Positions 17,037 through 24,210 of a DNA stretch of 41,901 nucleotides are shown here, one piece after another. The position numbers were made by a program, and so were the translations under genes. The DNA is from a bacterium (lineage in GTDB: Bacteria; Bacillota; Clostridia; Lachnospirales; Lachnospiraceae), in assembly GCA_030539495.1 (NCBI GenBank), contig JAUNRX010000017.1:1-41901 (forward strand), written 5' to 3'. The notes beneath the pieces were generated by a model. That model was not told the DNA's origin and searched no databases. It saw only the letters and a program-made list of their open reading frames with translations. Within the stretch, counting starts at the first letter, position 1. Every line of letters starts with the position of its first letter.

Positions 17037-18208
17037 ATACTCAGATACTAAGATTAAAAAATACAATAAAGAGGCAGTCCTTAAGAAAAACTCTAAGCAT
17101 ATATATATTTATTGCTATTATAACAGTACTAATTTTATATATTTTAACAGTAGTCTTTTGTAAGGGGTGGGTCAATCTTGTTTATACCAAATATTCTATA
17201 GATACACATGGTTATATACCGATCGAAGTACTTGTGGAATTAGAATTCATAGATAAAGTTATTTTATATGGAGCAAATACGATTAAACTATATTCAATAC
17301 TTATTTATTCTATAGTTGCAATAATAATTACTTCTAATATGTTTTATAAAAATACAATTCGAATTCCCATAGAAATTCTAAAGGAAGAGGCCAAACATAT
17401 AAGTCGCAATGACTTAAGTTTTTGTTGTATTTGTAATAGTGGCAATGAACTAGGCGAAATCTGTGAAGCATTTGATAATATGAGGATACAACTTATTAAA
17501 AGCAATGAAAACATTTGGAGTTTAATGGAGGGGCAAAGACAATTGAATTCAATGTTTGCTCATGACATTAGAACGCCTCTTACTGTTATGCAAGGTTATA
17601 CTGATTTATTAATTAACTATTACCCAGAAGGCAAAATAACAGAAGAAAAATTATTAGGTACCCTTAGTCTGATAAAAGTACAACTTAATAGATTAAAAGA
17701 TTTCTCTGAAAAGATGAAAGACATACAAGACATTAATTCAATAAGGATAAATCAAAACAGTACTGATTTATCCTTATTGAAGAAAAAAATAATAGACATC
17801 GTTAGTGGAATTAATGTTGAAAGTAAGTTTCAAATTAGTATAATTGATCACTTACAAGACCATAAAGGCTATATTGATGAAAGTATAGTTTTACAAGTAG
17901 TAGATAATTTATTATCTAATGCTACTTCATTTGCAAAATCTAGTATTGATATCATTCTACAGTTAGAAGATAATTTTTTATATGTTTACGTGAGAGATGA
18001 TGGAATAGGATTTTCTAAAAAAGAGTTATATTCTGCACTTAATCCTTATTATAGTAGCAGATCTGGTATAGATGGGCATTTTGGACTTGGGCTAAATATA
18101 TGTAAAGTATTGTGTGAAAAGCATGGAGGTAAATTGACTTTAAATAATAGTACAAGAGGTGGCGCTATTATATGTGCAAGTTTTTTTACTGTTGTAGATA
18201 AAAAATAG
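17024..18208 (+). CDS. Sensor histidine kinase with two membrane helices
   Basis: 394 residues: membrane helices at about 23-46 and 88-106 flank a 40-residue extracytoplasmic loop. A HAMP-like linker (about 110-160), HisKA with H180 (MFAHDIRTPLTVMQGY) and a HATPase domain with DNLLSNATSFAKS and GHFGLGLNICKVL motifs follow. The short loop argues against a large ligand-binding sensor. It overlaps its regulator and lies 52 bases before the ATPase gene. It probably responds to an envelope-active compound exported by the downstream transporter; that is inference from arrangement. Confidence 0.92.
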   Translation: MDWIDTQILRLKNTIKRQSLRKTLSIYIFIAIITVLILYILTVVFCKGWVNLVYTKYSIDTHGYIPIEVLVELEFIDKVILYGANTIKLYSILIYSIVAIIITSNMFYKNTIRIPIEILKEEAKHISRNDLSFCCICNSGNELGEICEAFDNMRIQLIKSNENIWSLMEGQRQLNSMFAHDIRTPLTVMQGYTDLLINYYPEGKITEEKLLGTLSLIKVQLNRLKDFSEKMKDIQDINSIRINQNSTDLSLLKKKIIDIVSGINVESKFQISIIDHLQDHKGYIDESIVLQVVDNLLSNATSFAKSSIDIILQLEDNFLYVYVRDDGIGFSKKELYSALNPYYSSRSGIDGHFGLGLNICKVLCEKHGGKLTLNNSTRGGAIICASFFTVVDKK

Positions 18209-18260
18209 AGAATTAGTAGTTAAACTTTACTTATATCAAACAAAAGAGAGAGGTAATTTG

Positions 18261-19145
18261 ATGAAAACAGATATAATTTTAAAAGATGTAAGTAAGTTTT
18301 ACGGTAAAAAGCAAGCCTTAAAAAGTATTAATTTAGAAATAGAAGAGGGTATGTTTGGATTACTTGGAAGAAATGGTGCAGGTAAAACAACATTAATGAA
18401 ATCTATTACAACTTTAAATTCCTTAAGCGCTGGAACGATTACAGTATGTGGTGTTGACATATCAGAATCAAGTAAAATAAGAGAAATGATAGGCTACTTA
18501 CCACAGGATTTTTCCATGTATAACAACATGTCAGCATATGAAGTTATGGATTATTTAGGAGTATTATCAGGTTTAGATAAAAAAACGAGAAAACAAAGAA
18601 TACCTGAGCTATTAGTTAAAGTAAATTTGAATAATAACATGAAAACTAAAGTTAAGGCTATGTCAGGTGGAATGAGAAGAAGACTTGGAATTGCTCAAGC
18701 GATACTCCACAATCCTAAAGTATTGATCGTAGATGAACCTACAGCAGGATTAGACCCTGAAGAAAGAGTACGATTCCGTAACTTACTTTCAGAAATTGCA
18801 GAGGATAGAATCGTTATTTTATCAACTCATATTGTTGGAGATATAGAATCAACTTGTGAAAATATTGCAGTAATGAATGAAGGGAAAATAATATTTAAAG
18901 GGACAGTTACAGAACTTTTAGATCAGGCAAATGGAGTTATTTATGAAGCTAAAATATCTAGGGCAGAGCTTGAAGAAGTAAAGAAAAGATATATAGTAAC
19001 AAATATATTAATGATGACTACAGAAGCTACGATAAGATTCATAGAAACGGATAAAGCAAATATATTTAAAGGTGCAGAAGTAACACTTCCAAATGTTGAG
19101 GATGCATATATGTATCTTATGTATAGGAATGGAGGTGCAAGATAA
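18261..19145 (+). CDS. ABC ATPase, peptide/drug export type
   Basis: 294 residues. Walker A GRNGAGKTT (about 37-45), Q-loop LPQDF, signature MSGGMRRR, Walker B VLIVDEPTAGLDP and switch STHIV are intact. A 75-residue C-terminal extension follows. An upstream in-frame TTG at 18258 is less likely than ATG 18261, which has a GAGAGAGG ribosome site seven bases before it. The last base of its stop is shared with the start of the first permease (TAATG), so coupling is tight. Confidence 0.92.
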   Translation: MKTDIILKDVSKFYGKKQALKSINLEIEEGMFGLLGRNGAGKTTLMKSITTLNSLSAGTITVCGVDISESSKIREMIGYLPQDFSMYNNMSAYEVMDYLGVLSGLDKKTRKQRIPELLVKVNLNNNMKTKVKAMSGGMRRRLGIAQAILHNPKVLIVDEPTAGLDPEERVRFRNLLSEIAEDRIVILSTHIVGDIESTCENIAVMNEGKIIFKGTVTELLDQANGVIYEAKISRAELEEVKKRYIVTNILMMTTEATIRFIETDKANIFKGAEVTLPNVEDAYMYLMYRNGGAR

Positions 19146-20356
19146 TGTTTATGACTTTATTTTTTAAAGAGTGTAAGGAAATAGTAAGAAGTATTACTTA
19201 TTATATATTCTTAGCTTGTACTGTTATATTTTTTATTACTCAAATGGGGAGTTTTGAAGGAGTTCAAAAACCAACACAAGGCCAAGAGTATTATGGAGTC
19301 AAATATAGTGATGATGAAAATGTAATAATGCAGTCGACAATGAATAAATTATCATTTGATTTATGTTTCAACTCATATACAACTTATCCTATAGGGTTTT
19401 ATAAAAAAGTAAAACTTAATGATCAGGAAATGTCTCAGGTATTTCAAATTTTTGAAGGGATAACAGGAATAAATAAAGAACAATTAATAAAGGAATTTGA
19501 AAAATATAATGAAACTCAGCATGACTTAGCTATTGATTTTGTCAAAGTGAAAGATACTATTACTTTTGATAAGTTTTCAAAAGATATGGATAAGATAGAT
19601 GATATTTTAGGCGGTGGAAGTTACTATAGTTCAAAAAGACTATATGTAAATGCAGAAGTAGATAAAACCTATGAAGATGCACTTAAGGATTATGAGAGTA
19701 TTATAAGTAATGATAAAATTTCAAGAGCTTATGCAAGACTATTTAGCGATTATATGGGGATCGTATTAGCAATACTACCTATATTTTTAGCTGTAACTAG
19801 AGCATTAAAAGATAAAAGAGCAAAGGGCGAGCAAGTAATTTTTTCAAAGAGATGTTCCTCAACTACTATTATTTTAACAAGATACTTCTCCATTATTGCT
19901 ATGATTCTATTACCGTTACTTTTAATAAGTGTTACGCCAACGTTACAATCGGTATATTCTGCAAATAGTAATGGAATAACAGCAGATAGTTTTGCGTTTA
20001 TAAAAGTTATATTTGGATGGCTTCTTCCAACTGTACTAGTTACAGTTTCCATGGGCTTCTTTTTAACAGAACTAACAAATGGGCCAGTGGCGATTTTAGT
20101 TCAAGGAATATGGTGGTTTATCAGTATATCTTTGGGTAGTTTAAATTTAATTGGAAATGTTGGCATGAATCTAATTCCTAGATTCAATACATTAGGTTCT
20201 TATGATGTGTATAATAGAATATTTAATGAACTTGTAATAAATAGAAGTTTCTACAGCTTAACGGGTATTATCTTAATAATTATGACCATATTTGTTTATG
20301 ATGTAAAAAGAAAGGGGAAATTAAATTTTAATGGAAAAATATTTAAAAATTGCTAA
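19145..20356 (+). CDS. ABC-2-type permease with extracytoplasmic domain
   Basis: 403 residues: one N-terminal helix (about 15-33), a hydrophilic domain of about 160 residues (34-195) predicted to face outside, then about five helices (near 200-218, 245-265, 285-310, 318-340 and 372-392). This NatB/ABC-2 layout goes with the preceding ATPase. The extracytoplasmic part may contact the substrate or the sensor kinase. Its 3' end overlaps the second permease gene by 26 bases. Confidence 0.85.
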   Translation: MFMTLFFKECKEIVRSITYYIFLACTVIFFITQMGSFEGVQKPTQGQEYYGVKYSDDENVIMQSTMNKLSFDLCFNSYTTYPIGFYKKVKLNDQEMSQVFQIFEGITGINKEQLIKEFEKYNETQHDLAIDFVKVKDTITFDKFSKDMDKIDDILGGGSYYSSKRLYVNAEVDKTYEDALKDYESIISNDKISRAYARLFSDYMGIVLAILPIFLAVTRALKDKRAKGEQVIFSKRCSSTTIILTRYFSIIAMILLPLLLISVTPTLQSVYSANSNGITADSFAFIKVIFGWLLPTVLVTVSMGFFLTELTNGPVAILVQGIWWFISISLGSLNLIGNVGMNLIPRFNTLGSYDVYNRIFNELVINRSFYSLTGIILIIMTIFVYDVKRKGKLNFNGKIFKNC

Positions 20357-20954
20357 AGTAAATTTAAAGTTTAATTTGTTTCCTCATATAATAGCTGCAG
20401 TATGTTTATGTTTCATATCTCCACTTTTTATGGGGGTTAGAAATTTAGATGCATTAAATACAGCTAAAATATTAGATGTTTATATATCGTTATTAGGAAT
20501 TATAGTATTAGTACCTATATTTATCCCAGAACAGGATAAGGATATAAATGATTTAATAAAATCAAAAAAAGAAACGATAGCTGTAAACTATTTGATTAGA
20601 ATAGTGGAAGCAGTGATGTTTTTGATGATAATAGTAGGTGGATATTTACTATATCTTAAAAGTGGAATGTGTATATTTGACTTTGGACAGTATTTTTATG
20701 GAACTATATCAACTTGCATTTTTCTTGGAGGCTTAGGAATTTTAGTATACTCTATAGTTGATAATGTATCTGTAGGATATATGCTTCCGATTTTGTATTA
20801 TATTTTATGTTATGGTGCGGGAAAAAAATATTTAGGAAAATTTTATTTGTTTTCAATGCTACAAGGAAATGTTTCTGATAAAAAGTATTTACTAATTGTA
20901 GGTATATTAATGATAGCAGCCGGTGTTTTCTATAGAAGTAAAAAAAAGTCTTAA
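20331..20954 (+). CDS. Second, small permease subunit
   Basis: A 207-residue hydrophobic protein with about six membrane helices (near 15-35, 50-68, 88-108, 122-142, 150-165 and 182-200). I do not recognise a named family; it looks like a truncated-type ABC-2 permease. It begins inside the previous gene (26-base overlap, different frame), so both are probably made together and form a heterodimer. The operon ends here, about 150 bases before repeat copy 2. Confidence 0.75.
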   Translation: MEKYLKIAKVNLKFNLFPHIIAAVCLCFISPLFMGVRNLDALNTAKILDVYISLLGIIVLVPIFIPEQDKDINDLIKSKKETIAVNYLIRIVEAVMFLMIIVGGYLLYLKSGMCIFDFGQYFYGTISTCIFLGGLGILVYSIVDNVSVGYMLPILYYILCYGAGKKYLGKFYLFSMLQGNVSDKKYLLIVGILMIAAGVFYRSKKKS

Positions 20955-21097
20955 CTATTGTCAATTAGGAATGTATTAAATTCAGATAGTGTAAATCTAT
21001 TTGTGCATATTTTTTAAAAATGTACGGGTTTGTTCGCAACTGGACACAATCGTTCGTAGTAATTGTAATCATATTGTAATCAAGGAAAAGTACGGTT

Positions 21098-21238
21098 AAA
21101 TAGGATAAAACAGGGGTTTTAAGCATTGGAATGATTAAAATACATTAATAGACTGGTATGTAATAAAAAAATAGTCAAACTGGTTAATAAATAATTTGAT
21201 CGTTTAAAGAGATAGTAAAATAATGCTATCTCTTTTTA
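21098..21238 (+). repeat. Direct repeat, copy 2 (38-bp identical core)
   Basis: Second copy of the repeat at 6824-6966, same orientation. 21121-21158 is identical to 6847-6884, the flanks align with substitutions and small gaps, and the distal hairpin is conserved. Upstream at 21061-21083 is a doubled TTGTAATCA motif that is also recognisable before copy 1 (6719-6728) and, more degenerate, at 23781-23790. No tRNA-like 3' end is visible next to this copy. Confidence 0.85.
21208..21237 (+). terminator. Terminator inside repeat copy 2
   Basis: AGAGATAG (21208-21215) pairs with CTATCTCT (21226-21233) across a 10-base loop and is followed by four further T. It is the counterpart of 6938-6966. Confidence 0.7.
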
Positions 21239-21488
21239 TGTAATTACGTTGTCAGTTTTTTGATACTAAGTGATGTAGAGTTTAGAAAAGTGTAAGAATG
21301 AATAGATAGAGGTAAATGTATAAGCACACATATACCTTGATATTGGGTTGAATCTAAACGAATGTAACGTAAGTACAGTAACTCAATACAAACGCTGAAT
21401 GAAATAATTAAACAATTGAGATAGATCATAATAGATTGATGATGATATAAGCTTAGTTAAATAAATCCGAATTTAATTGTCTAAAAGC

Positions 21489-21524
21489 AGGATCAAAGAG
21501 ATAGAAGTCTTTTGATCCTATTTT
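21489..21524 (+). terminator. Terminator-like hairpin 1 of the gene-poor stretch
   Basis: AGGATCAAA (21489-21497) pairs with TTTGATCCT (21511-21519), followed by ATTTT. No gene obviously needs it; it may be left from a lost gene. Confidence 0.5.
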
Positions 21525-21687
21525 AATGAAAAATCTGAATTTATTTGTTCTTCGATAAATGTAATCATAGCTCGAAGTCTCTTTTTTTATGTAAAAGATT
21601 CATTCAATCATACAGTGTTGTCGTAGGCATCATTATTAAAATTACAGACTAAGTTGAATTAAAAATCATAACAGAAGGAAAGTAGTA

Positions 21688-21720
21688 CAAAGGCAAGGCT
21701 GTTTAACTGCCTTGCCTTTG
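21688..21720. terminator. Perfect 12-bp hairpin, likely bidirectional terminator
   Basis: CAAAGGCAAGGC (21688-21699) and GCCTTGCCTTTG (21709-21720) form a perfect stem with a 9-base loop. T or A residues on both sides are few, so termination strength is uncertain. Confidence 0.55.
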
Positions 21721-21813
21721 TTAGATTAACAATTCAGACTAGGTATCTGAATTCAAAAGAGAGCTTATTTCTGCGTAGTTCTTCTTTATATGTACAGGCA
21801 ATCCAAAAATTCT

Positions 21814-21838
21814 AAAAGGAGTCATTAAGACTCCTTTT
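21814..21838. terminator. Perfect 10-bp hairpin, likely terminator
   Basis: AAAAGGAGTC (21814-21823) and GACTCCTTTT (21829-21838) with an ATTAA loop. The A/T ends on both arms allow use from either strand, including for the minus-strand hydrolase ending at 22062. Confidence 0.6.
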
Positions 21839-22061
21839 GAATAAATGAAAACTATTATATTTAGTGTATGATAGCTCTTATATGCTGTGATAAATTATAC
21901 TACACAAGAACGAGTATCCCAATTATTATGATATTACTAATTATATCAGGTAAAATTATGGAAACATATCTATATGTTCCATTAATACTGTACGAAAAGC
22001 TAGTTTGTAATTGAAATGATTCTTTAAATCATTGGCATTTCTTATGATAGGCATATATGAA

Positions 22062-23015
22062 TTATTGAAGGTTGGTTTTTATATCTTGATATTTTTTATT
22101 ATTATAAATTTCAGGATTGTCACCCGTGAATGCTTTTGCTGCTGTACTATCATCTTGTAATTGCCACATAAACCAAGCAGTAACATATCCATCTGCCTGT
22201 ATCTGCATATCCATATGATCAAAGTTAGGTTTTCTCATTTTGAGCTTTGGTACATTATTCGGAATTTTATTATATATTTCCGTTAGCTGCTCGCCAGAAA
22301 TAATTAGTTCTTCATCTATTTTACCAGTGCTTGACATTAATAGTGTAGGAATTTGAATCAAACTAGGATCATATTCCCAATCAAGATGCTGAGAAACAAG
22401 AGTAAGATTTGCAGGACTAAGGGCAACAATCGTTTTAATCATATCGCTATGTTTGTTGTCAGTAGCGGCATTGATAGCTCCCACACCTCCTTGCGAACCA
22501 CCCACAACACCAATACGTTCTAAATCAAAATGTCCAGTATAAGGATTCGATTCCCAATCAAATGGTGTTTCATTTTTATTTAGCCTAATAGCGAGACGAA
22601 GACACATTTCAGAGGAAAAGCCACTCCACGAGTTTTGCTCATCTGTTCCCATTACGATGAATCCCCAAGAAGCTAATCTTTTTAGCTGTGCCAAATAACG
22701 GGATGCACCCATCCCTGTTCCGTTTGAGTAAATTACGATTGGATATTTGTCAGTTCCGTTAAGCATTTGCGCTGGATAAACCACATAATAGTTTTTGAAG
22801 TCTTCTTGAACAGAAATTTTTTTTACTTCTATGTTTTCATAGGAACCCATATGAAGGTATTGTTCCTCGATTTCTCCACCAGCTTGAATTTTAGTATAAT
22901 AGTTATCTGAGTATAATGGTAGTTTTGCCCGTATCTTGGATACGATGAAAATAGCGACAATAATTACAACGATTGCGACTAATATAATGGATAAAATTTT
23001 TAGCATCTTTTTCAC
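22062..23015 (-). CDS. Membrane-anchored alpha/beta hydrolase
   Basis: 317 residues with an N-terminal membrane anchor (about 5-26) and an extracytoplasmic hydrolase domain. The nucleophile elbow GGSQGG puts the catalytic serine at 174, and NFDHMD suggests H267 as the base. The early IVIYSNGTGMG segment fits the oxyanion region of chlorophyllase/dienelactone-hydrolase-like enzymes. The substrate is unknown; ester or lipid-like compounds are likely. A promoter with TTGACA lies in the gap shared with the divergent TetR gene, and an inverted repeat overlaps it, so this gene is the probable regulatory target. Confidence 0.85.
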   Translation of the reverse strand: MKKMLKILSIILVAIVVIIVAIFIVSKIRAKLPLYSDNYYTKIQAGGEIEEQYLHMGSYENIEVKKISVQEDFKNYYVVYPAQMLNGTDKYPIVIYSNGTGMGASRYLAQLKRLASWGFIVMGTDEQNSWSGFSSEMCLRLAIRLNKNETPFDWESNPYTGHFDLERIGVVGGSQGGVGAINAATDNKHSDMIKTIVALSPANLTLVSQHLDWEYDPSLIQIPTLLMSSTGKIDEELIISGEQLTEIYNKIPNNVPKLKMRKPNFDHMDMQIQADGYVTAWFMWQLQDDSTAAKAFTGDNPEIYNNKKYQDIKTNLQ

Positions 23016-23046
23016 TTGAATTTCTCCTTGCTTTTTTTCTAGCTAC

Positions 23047-23076
23047 AATTTATCATCATAGTATTGATGTGTCAAT
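23047..23076 (-). promoter_or_regulatory. Promoter-operator between hydrolase and TetR genes
   Basis: On the minus strand, -35 TTGACA (23075-23070) and -10 TAAATT (23052-23047) are 17 bases apart. The inverted repeat ATTGA-tgtg-TCAAT (23063-23076) covers the -35 box, a good position for a repressor. The divergent TetR-family protein is the likely binder; that is inference. Confidence 0.6.
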
Positions 23077-23119
23077 TGTTTCAGCAAAAATGATACAAAG
23101 ATGGGAGGTTTGTTTCAGC

Positions 23120-23620
23120 GTGAATAATCAGGAAAGAAATTCTTATGTGCGCAATCAACTCACAGAAGCGTTGATATTTTTATTAAAGAAAATGCCATTA
23201 AGTGATATATCTGTTAGTATGCTAACAAGAGAGGCGAAAGTAGGGAGGGTCTCTTTTTACCGTAACTACGGAAAAATAGAGGATATACTTATTCAACAAG
23301 ATCGATTTTTAATCAATCAATGGGCAGAAAAATTCGTAGAAGATCCAAATTCAAGTATCAATAATGTGTTTGGCAGTTTATTTCAATATTATAAGGATCA
23401 TGCGGATTTTTACAAACTCCTTGTCGACAATGGTTTATCAGATTGTATGTTGACAGTGATTAAAGAAAGAGTGGGAATGTCAAGCAATCTCCCCAATAAG
23501 CTTGCATATAAAAAGGCATTCTTTGCATATGGATTATATGGCTGGCTTTTGGAATGGATGAATAAAGGGATGCAAGAGGGTGCAGATGAAATTCAAGCCA
23601 TGTTATTAGATTCAATATGA
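23120..23620 (+). CDS. TetR-family transcriptional regulator
   Basis: 166 residues from GTG 23120, preceded by GGGAGG (23103-23108). The open frame reaches back to 23069 but that part overlaps the promoter-operator region. The N-terminal TetR helix-turn-helix is clear (ALIFLLKKMPLSDISVSML, REAKVGRVSFYRNYGKIEDIL), followed by a helical ligand-binding domain of the TetR_C_7/DhaS-like type. It is divergent from the hydrolase and probably represses it and itself. The start could be a little further upstream. Confidence 0.85.
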   Translation: MNNQERNSYVRNQLTEALIFLLKKMPLSDISVSMLTREAKVGRVSFYRNYGKIEDILIQQDRFLINQWAEKFVEDPNSSINNVFGSLFQYYKDHADFYKLLVDNGLSDCMLTVIKERVGMSSNLPNKLAYKKAFFAYGLYGWLLEWMNKGMQEGADEIQAMLLDSI

Positions 23621-23779
23621 TAAAAGATTACTGAATAATATACAAACGAGTTAGACCTACAAATTCAAATTTATAGATGTAGACTATATTCTAGATGTAT
23701 TAAATTATGATGTTTGAATGGTATAGCATATTATTCCAATGGTGTTGTAGATCAGTTTACATGAGATAAAATAGTCTAA

Positions 23780-23890
23780 CATTGTAATTATATTGCCATC
23801 AATTCCGAAATGTAAGGATTTGGAATTCTATATAATAGTGGAAATTCCAAGGGTTGGGCTAGAGTCGCGATTCCCTCAAACTTCATATAT
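23780..23890 (+). other. Third, degraded attachment-like site
   Basis: It has the same order of parts as at 6710-6830: an ATTGTAATTA motif (23781-23790), an inverted repeat (TTGGAATT at 23820-23827 with AATTCCAA at 23843-23850), then a tRNA-3'-end-like segment GTCGCGATTCCCTCAAACTT at 23864-23883. The following AGAAAATA...CTAAAA also resembles the first site. It is more diverged and cannot be a functional tRNA end. It may mark the right border of the oldest integration. Confidence 0.45.
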
Positions 23891-23899
23891 AGAAAATAG

Positions 23900-23946
23900 A
23901 AGAGCCTAAAAGGTCAGTATCTATTGATGCTTGAGGCTCTTTTAAT
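23900..23946 (+). terminator. Terminator-like hairpin
   Basis: AAGAGCCT (23900-23907) pairs with AGGCTCTT (23934-23941) and is followed by a T-rich tail. It separates the accessory part from the nucleotidase gene. Confidence 0.65.
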
Positions 23947-24046
23947 TTTTAATAAAATTTCAAGTGATTTTACACCCAAATCCAGTAAATAATTTCTAAA
24001 ATTATAGATATTTTTTAATTCCTACTATTATGATATAATGATCTAG

Positions 24047-24139
24047 GTTTGGTCAAAAAAATACAAGAAATGGGTATCTTCACCATATAGGATTGTGTTA
24101 GTTGATGTGACACGGTAGGTTACATAGAGTCGACCAAAT
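24047..24139 (+). ncRNA. Structured 5' leader of the nucleotidase gene, possible riboswitch
   Basis: Between a -10-like TATAAT (24034-24039) and the start codon at 24211, the leader can fold into a three-way junction. P1 pairs 24047-24054 with 24132-24139 (TTTGGTC/GACCAAA plus a wobble). P2 is ATGG/CCAT, closing a small loop. P3 is GTGTTA/TGACAC with a 7-base loop. A further ATACGC-caa-GCGTAT hairpin (24169-24183) lies before the ribosome site. It does not match the consensus of the purine, TPP, SAM, c-di-GMP or preQ1 classes that I know. A regulatory role is inference. Confidence 0.35.
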
Positions 24140-24210
24140 ATGGAATAAGGCCTTAGTTTCTTTGTTTTATACGCCAAGCGTATTTACAATATTGGAGGAA
24201 TGGTTTTAAC

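Larger units (their letters stand above)
21239..22061. other. Gene-poor stretch with three strong hairpins
   Basis: About 820 AT-rich bases without a convincing gene; the only open frame, 61 codons on the minus strand, has no recognisable content. The stretch contains three well-formed hairpins at 21489-21519, 21688-21720 and 21814-21838, listed separately. It looks like eroded sequence between the repeat copy and the hydrolase gene. Confidence 0.6.

Noticed and set aside
24047-24139. Known purine riboswitch before the nucleotidase gene
   Set aside because: The conserved junction bases and loop-loop sequences of the purine aptamer are absent; only the three-way layout is similar.
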